Origin: an uncultured Dialister sp.
GTDB lineage: Bacteria; Bacillota; Negativicutes; Veillonellales; Dialisteraceae
Assembly: GCA_902462205.1 (NCBI GenBank)
Contig: CABQAR010000008.1
Coordinates: 11,866 to 75,865, forward strand
Length of the DNA stretch: 64,000 nucleotides
Direction: 5' to 3'
The position numbers and the translations under genes were made by a program. Within the stretch, counting starts at the first letter, position 1. Every line of letters starts with the position of its first letter. The notes beneath the pieces were generated by a model, which saw nothing but the letters and a program-made list of their open reading frames with translations, ran no database searches and was not told the DNA's origin. Shown piece by piece: positions 17,888-26,251 of the stretch.

Positions 17888-18301
17888 ATACCACTCAAAT
17901 ACTTCCACCGCATGCAGGGGAAATACTGCCGGATGGCAGGGATTGGGGCAAGTATGATTATATTCTTTTCATACCTTCCGATTTTATTAACATAAACAAT
18001 CAACTAATTACTTTTTTCTGTCTTCTGCCCTCGAATTTCTGATTTCTTATTTCAGGAACAGATTCACTCCCGTCCTCCCGGAAGGCACCACCCGACGGCT
18101 GCGCCGCCACCCTCCTCTGAAGAAGAGGGCTTTTTCATTTTCTATTCTTTTCCATTTGAAAATGAAAAAAGCAGGTAATATTCCTGCTTTCTGTCTTCTG
18201 CCCTCTGATTTCTGATAACTGCCTACTAATTCTCGCCGCTATATATTTTGTCGCGGTGCACCGCAATTTCTAATTCCTCATTTCTCATTCCTAATTTTTT
18301 C
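17888..18301. repeat. Mosaic intergenic repeat region 3 (D fragment, H2, C, A, H1)
   Basis: Between the convergent DciA-like and recF genes: a D fragment (about 17888-17960), H2 heptads (about 18000-18055), block C in reverse (18058-18131) and H2 heptads (18184-18230). Hairpin A in reverse (18233-18265) and H1 heptads follow, reaching nearly to the 3' end of recF. No gene is seen. Confidence 0.8.
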
Positions 18302-18302
18302 C

Positions 18303-18316
18303 GTTTCATGTGAAAC
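18303..18316. other. Degenerate parS-like site
   Basis: GTTTCATGTGAAAC differs from the parS core by one base in the central CACGTG. It lies between the H1 end of a mosaic repeat and the recF stop codon. Confidence 0.5.
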
Positions 18317-18317
18317 A

Positions 18318-19385
18318 TTACTTTCCTATTTTTATTTCTTTTCCGTATTTTCTGAAATTTTCATCCGTCGTGGTCAGAATCGTCTGTATATTCTGACGGA
18401 TCAGGTACTCGAAAAGCGCCGTCCTCCGTTCCTCGTCAAGCTCGCTTCCCACGTCATCCAGAAGAAGGACCGGATATTCTCCTGTTTCCTCACGGATGAA
18501 TTCCAGTTCTGCCAGCTTCATCGCAAGGATCGCCGTTCTCTGCTGTCCCTGCGAGCCGTAGGAAGAAATATCAATGCCGTTCATGCGGAATTGCAGGTCA
18601 TCCCTGTGCGGTCCGACGGAGGTATGGCAGAAACGGGCATCCTCGTCTCGGCTTTCCGCTAATTTTTCCAGATACCATTCTTCATTGAAGCGGTTTTCAT
18701 CGCCGCCGTATTTTTTATACTGTATTTCCAGATTTTCTTTTTCATCGGTCAGCAGGGATTCCATGGAAGAAACGATTTCATTCATCTTTCTGATGGATTC
18801 CAGCCTTTTTCGGACGATGTAAGACGCCCCTTTGGCGATCTGCATGTCCCACATATCTACATCCGGCGTCTTTCCATAAAACTGCGCCCTTTTGAAGGCG
18901 GCATTCCTCTGCTGCACCGCCCGGCCGTAACGAAGGATTTCATCGTAATACCGCGGACTAACCTGCGATATTTCCATGTCGATGAACCGGCGGCGGAGCT
19001 GTGGCGCTCCCTTGATGAGCTGCATTTCATCCGGCGTGAAAAGCACCGTTCGAAACAGGCCGACCAGATCTTTTTTCCGTGTCGGCGTCTCATTGAAGAA
19101 AATCTTCTTTCCCCGTTCCCGGGATAATTTGATTTTGATTTCATGGACCACGTCACGGACAGAAAAAGAAAGAAGGATGGTTCCTTCCTCCTTTCCCAAA
19201 CGGATCATTTCCTCATCATTGCCGGAACGGAAGGATTTCCCGACGGAAGCGAAATAAACCGCTTCTATCAGGTTCGTCTTCCCCGCGCCGTTCTTTCCCG
19301 TCAGTATGGTCAGTTGGTCGGCAGGTTCTATCGCTTGGTCTTCAAAATTGCGGATTTCGATAAGCCTTGCCTCTGTGCATCTCAT
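18318..19385 (-). CDS. recF: DNA replication and repair protein RecF
   Basis: An SMC-like ATPase that loads RecA at single-strand gaps with RecO and RecR. The 355 residues carry Walker A GKNGAGKTNL near residues 29-38, the ABC-type signature region SYGSQGQQRT near 265-274, and Walker B LLLDDVGSELDE near 298-309. Its start overlaps the stop of the S4 gene by 4 bases (ATGA), typical of the dnaA-dnaN-yaaA-recF operon. Confidence 0.95.
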   Translation of the reverse strand: MRCTEARLIEIRNFEDQAIEPADQLTILTGKNGAGKTNLIEAVYFASVGKSFRSGNDEEMIRLGKEEGTILLSFSVRDVVHEIKIKLSRERGKKIFFNETPTRKKDLVGLFRTVLFTPDEMQLIKGAPQLRRRFIDMEISQVSPRYYDEILRYGRAVQQRNAAFKRAQFYGKTPDVDMWDMQIAKGASYIVRKRLESIRKMNEIVSSMESLLTDEKENLEIQYKKYGGDENRFNEEWYLEKLAESRDEDARFCHTSVGPHRDDLQFRMNGIDISSYGSQGQQRTAILAMKLAELEFIREETGEYPVLLLDDVGSELDEERRTALFEYLIRQNIQTILTTTDENFRKYGKEIKIGK

Positions 19386-19600
19386 TTCTTTTCCTCAAGG
19401 ATCCGGTATTCCTCGCCATCGATGCCAAGCACATCGCCGGGACGGAGTTTCTTTCTTTTTTCATGGACTTTCAATCCATTCAAAAGCACTTCGTGGCTTT
19501 CCAGAAAATGGCCGGTTTCTCCTCCGGAAGAAATCATGTCTTCCTTTTTCAGCGCCTGGTCAAGCTGGATATATTCGCCGTGCATCCGTATTTCTTTCAT
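19382..19600 (-). CDS. S4-domain RNA-binding protein (YaaA-like)
   Basis: A 72-residue protein consisting of one S4 RNA-binding domain. The typical YIQLDQALKKEDMISSGGETGHFL core is followed by VLLNG and RPGDVL. It is the small S4 protein usually found between dnaN and recF in Firmicutes, and it overlaps recF by 4 bases with a 1-base gap to dnaN. Its exact role is not established; ribosome assembly has been suggested for relatives. Confidence 0.85.
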   Translation of the reverse strand: MKEIRMHGEYIQLDQALKKEDMISSGGETGHFLESHEVLLNGLKVHEKRKKLRPGDVLGIDGEEYRILEEKK

Positions 19601-19601
19601 A

Positions 19602-20711
19602 TCAGCGGCCTCTCATCGGCGTCACCACATAGCGGTAAGCCTTGTCTTCTTCCTGTTCCACGAGCATCGGCCCGTTTTTCTTGATGTGGAGGATGATTTT
19701 TTCTCCCTTGGAATGCTTCAGGATATCCTCGACATAGGTGCAGTTGAAGGTAATCCGCACGTCCGCGCCGTCCAGCTCTGCCGGAATCGAAGTTTCGGAA
19801 CGACCGATATCCGGATCTTCCTCGAATGCTTCCAGAGTCCCGTTTTCAAAACGGAAATTGATGGTCTTATAGCTCATATCTCTGGAAATGGGGCTGACGA
19901 AACGGACGGCTTCCTCGAAATCCTTCAGTCCGAGCGTCGCGTGGAGGTCGAAGCTGGTCGGGAATACGCGCTTATAGTCAGGATATTCTCCATTGATCAG
20001 ATTGGATACGAAATAGGTTTCCCCGAAGGTGAACGCCACATGCTTGCTTGCCCATGAAATTTCCACCGTCGAATCTTCGTCTGCCGGAAACAGGCGGATC
20101 ACGTCCTGCAGGATGTTCGAGGCGATGATGAAACGGCCCGTTCCTGTCGCCGGTTCATCCAGAGAGATTTCCTTGGCGGCGAGCCTGTGGGAATTCGTGG
20201 CGGCCATGGCAAAGGTATTTCCATTGATTTCGCAGAGAATGCCTGTAAAAAGAGGATTCTTCGCGTCCGTGGACGCTGCGTAGGAAACAAGGTTCACCAT
20301 TTCCACAAGATCCCTGCATTTCAGAACGGCGTGGTAGGCGTGGTCGATTTCGGTGACCTGCGGGAATTCTGCCGTTTCCCTTGTCGGGAAGTTGGAATTG
20401 TAATTGCCTGATTTAAAGGAAACGATTGTTTCTTCTTTTTTCTGTTCCATCGTGACAGAGCCGGAAGGCATCATTTTGATGGTGGACAGAAGCTGCGGAG
20501 CGGCGATGACGGCGATCCCTTTTTCTTCCACATCGGCGTCGCAGAAAGTGCGGATTCCGATGGAGTAATCATTGGCCTGGAATTCCGCTTTTCCGTTTTC
20601 CGCGGAAATAAAGAAACCGTTGTTTGTATTTGATGTGACTTTCGTCTGTGCTGCGCGCTGGACTTTTTCCAATGCGCGGCTTAAATCCTGGGTGTTGAAT
20701 GTGACTTTCAT
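19602..20711 (-). CDS. dnaN: DNA polymerase III beta subunit (sliding clamp)
   Basis: A ring-shaped processivity clamp of 369 residues with three repeated clamp domains. Recognisable parts are MKVTFNTQDLSRALEKVQRA at the start, the central TNSHRLAAKEI stretch and the C-terminal MLVEQEEDKAYRYVVTPMR, which ends in the usual V-x-PMR. AAAGGAGCTGCC places the ATG. The gene is separated from dnaA by 237 bases holding DnaA-box-like sequences. Confidence 0.96.
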   Translation of the reverse strand: MKVTFNTQDLSRALEKVQRAAQTKVTSNTNNGFFISAENGKAEFQANDYSIGIRTFCDADVEEKGIAVIAAPQLLSTIKMMPSGSVTMEQKKEETIVSFKSGNYNSNFPTRETAEFPQVTEIDHAYHAVLKCRDLVEMVNLVSYAASTDAKNPLFTGILCEINGNTFAMAATNSHRLAAKEISLDEPATGTGRFIIASNILQDVIRLFPADEDSTVEISWASKHVAFTFGETYFVSNLINGEYPDYKRVFPTSFDLHATLGLKDFEEAVRFVSPISRDMSYKTINFRFENGTLEAFEEDPDIGRSETSIPAELDGADVRITFNCTYVEDILKHSKGEKIILHIKKNGPMLVEQEEDKAYRYVVTPMRGR

Positions 20712-20948
20712 GGCAGCTCCTTTACTAATACTAAATGAATATAAGTTTGCAGCAGCAGTAGTAGTACGCTGTGAATAAGTGAATAAATCTGTGAAAAGAC
20801 TGTTTTATCGGACTTTTCGGCTGGTGATAAGGAAGTGAATATCCGTGATTTTTATTCAAGGAATTCACAGTTCTTCCGAAATACCGGGTTGCTCACACTT
20901 TATGAACAGTTTATTCAATGAAAAAACCGTTATTTTTCACAATGGTTT
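20712..20948. other. dnaA-dnaN intergenic region with DnaA boxes (possible origin part)
   Basis: Contains TGTGAATAA at 20770-20778 (a DnaA box TTATTCACA on the minus strand) and an overlapping near-match AGTGAATAA at 20778-20786. Further TTATTCA and TTCACA pieces occur in an AT-rich context. Bipartite origins flanking dnaA are known in Firmicutes, but the unwinding site is not identified here. Confidence 0.45.
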
Positions 20949-20953
20949 TTATT
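20925..20953 (-). terminator. Weak terminator after dnaA
   Basis: On the minus strand AAACC/GGTTT arms around an A-rich loop are followed by six Ts, overlapping the end of dnaA. Confidence 0.4.
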
Positions 20954-22487
20954 TTTTCTCAAGCAGCCGTTTCAGTATTTCAATGGTTTTCTTCGTTTCC
21001 GGATTCTTTTCCATATCCCGTTCGACCCGTTCGCAGGCGTAGAGGACGGTGGAATGGTCTTTCCGTTTGAAATGATCCCTAAGCGACGGATAAGATTCGT
21101 TCAGCTCGATCCGGCACAGATACATGGCGATCTGTCGGGGGATGACGATGTTTTTCGGCCGTCCGTTCCCAAGGAGCTTGTCCTTCCGCACTCCGAAATA
21201 TTCGCAGACCGTGTCGATGATTTTCGCTATCGTCAGCTCCTGTCTGCCGTCCAAGGGAATCATTTCTATCAATGCTTCCCGCGCGGCATCGAGCGTCACA
21301 GGAATGGATTTGATCTTGCAGTAGGCGATGACCTTTTTATAGGCGCCTTCCAATTCACGGACGCTTGTATTGATGTGGCCAGCCATGTAGTCGACGACGT
21401 CATCGGGCAGGTCGATTCCCTGCTTCTGCGCCCTCTTTTTCAGGATGATGGAGCAGATTTCATAGTCAGGGGGAGAAATATGGGCGATCAGACCGCTGGA
21501 AAAACGGGTCTGCAGACGCTCCTCGAGCTCGTTGATGTCCGACGGCGTGCGGTCGCTGGTAAGGATGATGTGCTTCTTGTTATCGAAAAGGGTGTTGAAC
21601 GTATTGAATATTTCCGTCGTCGATGAATTCTTTTTGCCCCCGAAAAACTGGACGTCATCGATGAGAAGGAAATCCAGATTCCTGTATTTTTCCCGGAAAT
21701 TCCTGTTCTTTCCGCTTTGGATCGCTTCGATCAGCTCATTTGTGAACGTTTCGCTGGACACGAAAAGAACGGACAGGTCGGGGCGCTCCTTTTGGACAAA
21801 ATTGCAGATCGCATGGAGAAGGTGCGTCTTACCCAGTCCTGACGGGCCGTATATGAATAAAGGATTATACAGGGAATCCGCCATTTCCGGCGCCAGACAG
21901 GATTTCGCCACCGCAAGGGAAGCCTCGAAAGCCATTTCATTGCAGTTGCCGTGGACGAAGTTTTCAAAAGTATATTCCTTATTGACCGGATTGGAAATAA
22001 AAGAACGGGTCGGCTCCGGAGACCTAGCGGAAGGGAAGGAATCAAAAAGATTCTGCTCCACCGGATCGGGGCGGTAATCCTTGATATCGGGAAGAACGAT
22101 GTCCTTCGGATCCTTCGGCAGATTCTTCATGAAATCAGGGAGCACCGTACTTCCGTAAGAGGGCTCCTCTTTTTCCTGAAAAGCCCTGCTTCCTTCGGTT
22201 GAAGGGGCGGAAGGAACGTTCGCAGGCGTCTCGGCAGGCGCGCTCCCGCTCTGGACGACGATTTCCAGACGGACAGGGGCTCCCGTTTTTTCAGAGATGA
22301 TTTCTTCCAGTTTCTTTTTATACATGTTTTCAATCCATCCCACGAGGTAAGGCATCTTCGTGGAAACGGAAAACGTATCCCCCTCCATGGACAGAGGGAA
22401 TATTTCCTTGTAAAACGTATCATAATACTGGGGATCGTGTGACTTGATATACTCCAGCACATACCCCCAGAGAGAAAATAAATTCAT
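20949..22487 (-). CDS. dnaA: Chromosomal replication initiator DnaA
   Basis: An AAA+ initiator of 512 residues. Domain I lies at about 1-80 and a linker at about 85-175, with an unusually long acidic/Pro-rich stretch. Domain III has Walker A GPSGLGKTH near 214-222 and Walker B LLIDDVQ near 275-281. Domain IV has the DNA-binding signature HFKRKDHSTVLYACERV near 465-481. It is somewhat longer than the usual 440-460 residues because of the linker. The upstream region is the best origin candidate in the window. It is the first gene of the dnaA-dnaN-S4-recF run. Confidence 0.96.
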   Translation of the reverse strand: MNLFSLWGYVLEYIKSHDPQYYDTFYKEIFPLSMEGDTFSVSTKMPYLVGWIENMYKKKLEEIISEKTGAPVRLEIVVQSGSAPAETPANVPSAPSTEGSRAFQEKEEPSYGSTVLPDFMKNLPKDPKDIVLPDIKDYRPDPVEQNLFDSFPSARSPEPTRSFISNPVNKEYTFENFVHGNCNEMAFEASLAVAKSCLAPEMADSLYNPLFIYGPSGLGKTHLLHAICNFVQKERPDLSVLFVSSETFTNELIEAIQSGKNRNFREKYRNLDFLLIDDVQFFGGKKNSSTTEIFNTFNTLFDNKKHIILTSDRTPSDINELEERLQTRFSSGLIAHISPPDYEICSIILKKRAQKQGIDLPDDVVDYMAGHINTSVRELEGAYKKVIAYCKIKSIPVTLDAAREALIEMIPLDGRQELTIAKIIDTVCEYFGVRKDKLLGNGRPKNIVIPRQIAMYLCRIELNESYPSLRDHFKRKDHSTVLYACERVERDMEKNPETKKTIEILKRLLEKK

Positions 22488-22660
22488 TGCAACGTCCTTC
22501 CCTATCGTTTATCACAGGGCGGTTTGGAACATCCTGTGAATCGTTGTGAATAAGAGTGAATAACTTTTGAGAAATATCGGATAAATACAGTAAATACCGA
22601 ATGAATTTAAAATATTAAATATAGAAAACACTTGTGAATAACTTTATTTTACCATGTTCC
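22488..22660. other. Candidate replication origin (oriC) upstream of dnaA
   Basis: Two DnaA boxes TGTGAATAA (22545-22553 and 22633-22641) and a near-match AGTGAATAA (22555-22563) are visible. TGTGAATCG near 22535 is a weaker match. Between the boxes lies a strongly AT-rich stretch (about 22565-22630) suited to unwinding. The position next to dnaA and near parABS supports an origin. Confidence 0.6.
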
Positions 22661-22799
22661 CACCGGTCTGTACATTCACAAGATGTAGCCCCGGTTTTTC
22701 CCTTTCCTACTACCCGCGATTTCCGGAGGAAAGGAAAAAGAAAAGCGCCTGTATGTATGATACTATAAAAGGAAGAGGGAAAGAAACTTTCAAAAATAC

Positions 22800-22828
22800 T
22801 TGCTTTTTTAGAGAATATTTGTTATTAT
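22800..22828 (+). promoter_or_regulatory. Promoter of the tRNA pair
   Basis: TTGCTT (22800-22805), a 17-base spacer, then TATTAT (22823-22828), about 40 bases before the first tRNA. Confidence 0.6.
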
Positions 22829-22870
22829 ATTGCAGTCACGTAGATGGAAAAAGCCATCGACAAAGGATTT

Positions 22871-22946
22871 AGGGGCATAGCGCAATTGATAGAGCAACGG
22901 TCTCCAAAACCGTAGGTTGGGGGTTTGAGTCCCTCTGCCCCTGCCA
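22871..22946 (+). tRNA. tRNA-Trp (anticodon CCA)
   Basis: A complete 76-base cloverleaf with acceptor arms AGGGGCA / TGCCCCT and anticodon stem ACGGT / ACCGT around loop CTCCAAA. The T-loop is TTTGAGT, and CCA is encoded. Confidence 0.96.
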
Positions 22947-22949
22947 CAT

Positions 22950-23026
22950 GGCCCAATAGCTCAGCTGGATAGAGCACTTGACTACGAATCAAGGTGTCGG
23001 GAGTTCGAATCTCTCTTGGGTCACCA
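22950..23026 (+). tRNA. tRNA-Arg (anticodon ACG)
   Basis: A 77-base cloverleaf with acceptor GGCCCAA / TTGGGTC (one G-U pair) and anticodon stem CTTGA / TCAAG around loop CTACGAA. It has a TTCGAAT T-loop and an encoded CCA. It follows tRNA-Trp by 3 bases. Its 3' side borders an AT-rich accessory patch. Confidence 0.96.
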
Positions 23027-23029
23027 GAA

Positions 23030-23066
23030 AAGACAGTATCGTTCATCGGTACTGTCTTTTTTTATA
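23030..23066 (+). terminator. Terminator of the tRNA operon
   Basis: Arms AAGACAGTA / TACTGTCTT followed by seven Ts. Confidence 0.88.
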
Positions 23067-23233
23067 TAAAATATTCATTTTTTCTCAGAAGGTAATTTTT
23101 TCTGCTCTTGTTAAATTCAATTTGATTGACCTTATTTTTGATCAGGAGGACTTCCTTTTTCAATGTTTTTTTGTTATTTTTTGCTATTTATGGTATCTTA
23201 TGAGAAATATTAATTGGAATCGGAGATAATTAG

Positions 23234-23707
23234 ATGATTTTTAATAATATTACAATAACCGATATAGTTGCAATTATCGGTGCGGTAACGGGTATTTTAT
23301 CTTGTGCCTATTCTTGGGTTGTTTGGCATCATAATAGGCGCGAATTGGTTGTATCGGCCAAGGTTATGTGTCTGGTAGGTGATCCGGAGAACAAAGAAAA
23401 TATTTATGTGACAATTATAAATAAGAGAGAAAGGCCAGTATTTGTAACTTTAGTGAATATCATATTTAAGGATGGAACAACAGGATTTATTAAGCCTACA
23501 AATATACCAAAACTTCTATACGAAGCAAATGAAGTAACCGAATTAATATTAATTGATACAATTATCGATGGAAATATTTGTTGTGAGATTCAAGAAATTA
23601 ATGTGTCTGATAATTTAGGGGAAGAGTGGAAAGCGCCTTTAGATGATATAAAGAGAATAAATAACAAGATAAAAGAGGTAAAAAATCTTAAAGGATGCAC
23701 CCATTGA
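23234..23707 (+). CDS. Hypothetical membrane-anchored protein
   Basis: A 157-residue protein of unknown family. One N-terminal membrane helix (about residues 12-31, IVAIIGAVTGILSCAYSWVVW) is followed by a soluble beta-rich part. That part contains VTIINKRERPVFVTLVNIIF and resembles the ligand-poor immunoglobulin-like domains seen in many small phage or accessory membrane proteins. Codon use is markedly AT-rich compared with neighbouring genes, suggesting horizontal origin. It follows the tRNA pair. A GGAG-like ribosome site precedes the ATG. No function can be proposed. Confidence 0.6.
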   Translation: MIFNNITITDIVAIIGAVTGILSCAYSWVVWHHNRRELVVSAKVMCLVGDPENKENIYVTIINKRERPVFVTLVNIIFKDGTTGFIKPTNIPKLLYEANEVTELILIDTIIDGNICCEIQEINVSDNLGEEWKAPLDDIKRINNKIKEVKNLKGCTH

Positions 23708-23877
23708 GGTGCTTTTTTATTAGTGCAAATGGGTGTAACTACGTGACATCGGGTCAGAAAAATTTTGTATTGAATATTTGATTGATTTAAATACGATGCA
23801 AATATCACTTATAAATACGTCATTTCACTTTTCTTGTGATTTTAGAAATAATGAATGTGTAAATTGTTAATGTGAAG

Positions 23878-23909
23878 AAACCATTTTGCGGACGTCCGCA
23901 AAATGGTTT
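23878..23909. repeat. Perfect 32-bp palindrome
   Basis: The left half is AAACCATTTTGCGGAC and the right half is its exact reverse complement, with no loop. It lies in a gene-free, AT-rich gap of about 300 bases (23708-24014) between a hypothetical gene and a convergent S24 repressor gene. There is no long T-run, so it is not a typical terminator. A protein-binding site or a mobile-element end is possible. Confidence 0.8.
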
Positions 23910-24014
23910 AAAGGGCTATTACCGCTTATTTTACAAGAATTACTTAAAAACAGTTTTATATATGCGGTCTTGCCATGGCCTCCTTTAAAGAGTAATTCTG
24001 ATGGGGAGAAATTA

Positions 24015-24593
24015 TCAATGTATTTCTGACTGTTTTAAAACTGCAAGTCCTAAAATTTTTATGTTGCCAGCAGATGATTCGTCAAGATTCATGGGAGGGT
24101 ATGCGGGATTTTCGGAAATAAGGATTATATGATTTTTATTTCTGTAAAATCGTTTTAAACATATAATTTCATTGTCTGTTTCGATACATGCAATTTTCCC
24201 GTTTGGAACGTCCTGCATGGATTTTATAAAAACAATATCACCGTTGTTAATACCTGCATTTATCATGCTGTCATCACATACAGTGATACAAAAATCCACA
24301 TCATACTTATTTTCTGTGTCAAAATAAGCAGGAGCTTGATTTACGGATTCTAAAGATTGAATCGCTTCTGTATGTTCCATCGGAACGTCGTATCCCATAA
24401 GCCAAACAGGGGAAACATTTAAAGCTCTTGCGAGTAAATCCATTTTATCCTGCTTTGCTTTATACTCGCCTTTTAAATAGGTGCAAATCGATGATTTATT
24501 AATTCCGGTTATTTTTGATAAATCCGTTTGCTTGATTTTACGTTTCGCAATGGCTTCTGCCAGTCTTTCTGCAAATGTAGATGTTTTCACCAT
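24015..24593 (-). CDS. XRE/S24 repressor (CI/LexA-like)
   Basis: A 192-residue transcription repressor of the phage CI type. The N-terminal XRE helix-turn-helix (about residues 8-62) includes KQTDLSKITGINKSSICTYLKG. The C-terminal S24 peptidase-like domain (about 90-190) has the self-cleavage serine in CDDSMINAG near residue 103 and the partner lysine in IICLKRFYR near residue 149. Both are intact, so it may be inactivated by RecA-stimulated autocleavage. It is AT-rich like the preceding hypothetical gene. No integrase or phage structural genes are nearby, so it is either a prophage relic or a domesticated stress regulator. Confidence 0.85.
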   Translation of the reverse strand: MVKTSTFAERLAEAIAKRKIKQTDLSKITGINKSSICTYLKGEYKAKQDKMDLLARALNVSPVWLMGYDVPMEHTEAIQSLESVNQAPAYFDTENKYDVDFCITVCDDSMINAGINNGDIVFIKSMQDVPNGKIACIETDNEIICLKRFYRNKNHIILISENPAYPPMNLDESSAGNIKILGLAVLKQSEIH

Positions 24594-24699
24594 AAGCCCC
24601 CTTTTTCTTTGGCAATAATCGTATCAATAGGAAATATAAAAAACAGAAATTCAGAAAAATGGATATGAATATGGAATGGATTGTCCATCGTGGAAGAAA

Positions 24700-24921
24700 T
24701 CATGTGATTTCGTAAAAAATACCGATAATGACGAGGACGAGCCATAGGAAGGCGAGAAGAGAGAAGGCTTTCATGATGAAAGAGGAAAGGCGGCTTCCTT
24801 TGGATTTATTTTTCGGGGAAGAGGTTTTCCTGCTGTTGAAGTAGTAGATGTAGGTGAGCAGGGTGATAAAGAGGCCTGCGTAGAGGCCGTATTCGTTCAT
24901 GATGGTTCCGAGTATGTCCAT
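24700..24921 (-). CDS. Small membrane protein, possibly holin-like
   Basis: A 73-residue protein with two hydrophobic segments (about residues 9-26 and 50-70) separated by a Lys/Ser-rich stretch. An N-terminal helix followed by a basic loop resembles BhlA/UviB-type holin-like peptides, but the match is weak. ATG 24921 is chosen because CGGAG lies 6 bases upstream; the longer in-frame start at 24981 has no ribosome site. Neighbouring an S24 repressor, it could belong to the same accessory patch. Confidence 0.5.
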   Translation of the reverse strand: MDILGTIMNEYGLYAGLFITLLTYIYYFNSRKTSSPKNKSKGSRLSSFIMKAFSLLAFLWLVLVIIGIFYEIT

Positions 24922-25072
24922 ATTTGGCTCCGTGGCAAGAAATAATTGTTCCTTATAGATACAATATAGTGGTTTTTGCAAGGTAAATCAATGAAACCGG
25001 AACGTTTCAGAAAATGTGCAGGTAAGTTTATTTATAGTTTGTTATAGAAAAATTCTTTTAGTGAAAAGTCGG

Positions 25073-25107
25073 AAAACCTGTAATTTATTACAGGTTATTT
25101 TTTTTTG
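25073..25107 (+). terminator. Strong terminator with no obvious gene upstream
   Basis: Arms AACCTGTAAT / ATTACAGGTT followed by AT8-9. On the plus strand no coding gene precedes it; it may end a small RNA or act as a leader attenuator for the lipoprotein gene. Confidence 0.65.
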
Positions 25108-25213
25108 ATTTCCTGTATGATGGGGGTAGAGACAGGTTGTCATTGATTTATGGAGTACCGCGGGGCCGGGCTCACCGGTGACGGTATTTCCTTTATGGAA
25201 GGGAGGCATTTTC

Positions 25214-26227
25214 ATGAAAACAGGTAAGAAGTTGTTGGCAGGCGTTTTACTTGCGCTGGCTGTCGGCGCGGCAGGCTGCGGCGGGGGAAGTCCCGGCGGC
25301 GGCACGGCTCCGAAGCCGGAGGTGAAGGCGCCGCCTGCGGTCACGGTGAAGGCCGGCGAGGTGGAGATGACGGTCCAGCCTCTGGCAGGGTACAGCATAA
25401 AGACGGAAAATGTATTTTTTGCAAACGGCCTGTGCTATGCCAAAGGGGATTTCTTCATCGGGGACAATGATAAAAAGGTCCTGACGGCGTACAAGCTTTC
25501 CGGTGCGAAGGTGGAAGTGGATAAGGCCATGTTCAAGGATGGCGTTTACGGAGAGCTAAATACTGCGAAAAAGGAGTACCCGGCGGCCGCAGGGGACGGG
25601 CGAATTTATTTCCTCTGCGACGGAATGAAGTCCACGGATGGCAAGGAAGTCAAGGAAGCGAAGAACGGCAGGGTATTCCAGGTGGCAGACGGTTCGACGG
25701 CTGACAAGGCGTTTTTCTACCGGAATATCGGGCAGCTGTCGTCAGGGAAGCTGGCTGGCGGAGATGCGGCGGATATTGCGCCCTTCGCTGTCAACGGGGT
25801 CGAGATCAGTTTGTTGAACAAGGTCGTTGTCGATGGCGACATGATTTATATTGCCGGGCAGACGACGGAAACAGGGAATGATACGAACCATATCGCCGCG
25901 GCGGTGTCCATGGGAGGAGATTTGGTGCGCCGGTTTGGCGAGAATAAACGGACGGATCCGAGGTTTATCCACATGGTCGGAGATGCCATTCCGCTTGAGA
26001 AGTATGTCATCGTCGGCAATAAGGCGGATGAGACGCTCTTTGTTTTCAAAAAGGCAGACGGTGCATTTATCGGAAAAGTAAAGGTAGAGGATATGCTCGG
26101 AGGGAAGACGGATATCGTTAACCTGGCGAAGGTGGATAATAAGACGCTCGGCATCCATTACCGGACGGACACCCGGGATACGGATAAGAAATATACGTAT
26201 GGCCTTGCCACGGTAGCCATGAAGTAA
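25214..26227 (+). CDS. Predicted lipoprotein (paralogue 1)
   Basis: A 337-residue protein. The lipoprotein signal peptide has lipobox VGAAGC (Cys at residue 21), and a Gly/Pro-rich linker follows. A long beta-rich domain (about 45-337) has repeated motifs such as YCYAKGDFF, GRIYFLCDG and YVIVGNKADETLFVFKKADG that suggest a propeller-like fold. The related lipoprotein encoded 24 bases downstream shares the pattern KVEVDKAMFKDG. ATG 25214 has GGGAGG upstream. No family is recognised and the function is unknown. It is probably attached to the periplasmic face of a membrane. Confidence 0.7.
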   Translation: MKTGKKLLAGVLLALAVGAAGCGGGSPGGGTAPKPEVKAPPAVTVKAGEVEMTVQPLAGYSIKTENVFFANGLCYAKGDFFIGDNDKKVLTAYKLSGAKVEVDKAMFKDGVYGELNTAKKEYPAAAGDGRIYFLCDGMKSTDGKEVKEAKNGRVFQVADGSTADKAFFYRNIGQLSSGKLAGGDAADIAPFAVNGVEISLLNKVVVDGDMIYIAGQTTETGNDTNHIAAAVSMGGDLVRRFGENKRTDPRFIHMVGDAIPLEKYVIVGNKADETLFVFKKADGAFIGKVKVEDMLGGKTDIVNLAKVDNKTLGIHYRTDTRDTDKKYTYGLATVAMK

Positions 26228-26251
26228 CAGATTGACGGACAGGAGGTTGCG

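Noticed and set aside
22825..23046. A 73-codon open frame opposite the tRNA genes
   Set aside because: It is the reverse complement of two tRNAs, a common annotation artefact.
22950..24700. A complete prophage or integrative element at tRNA-Arg
   Set aside because: No integrase, no phage structural genes and no repeat of the tRNA 3' end was noticed downstream; only an AT-rich patch with a repressor-like gene is supported.
25966..25974. A perfect TTATCCACA DnaA box inside the first lipoprotein gene
   Set aside because: A single isolated box within a coding sequence is expected by chance.
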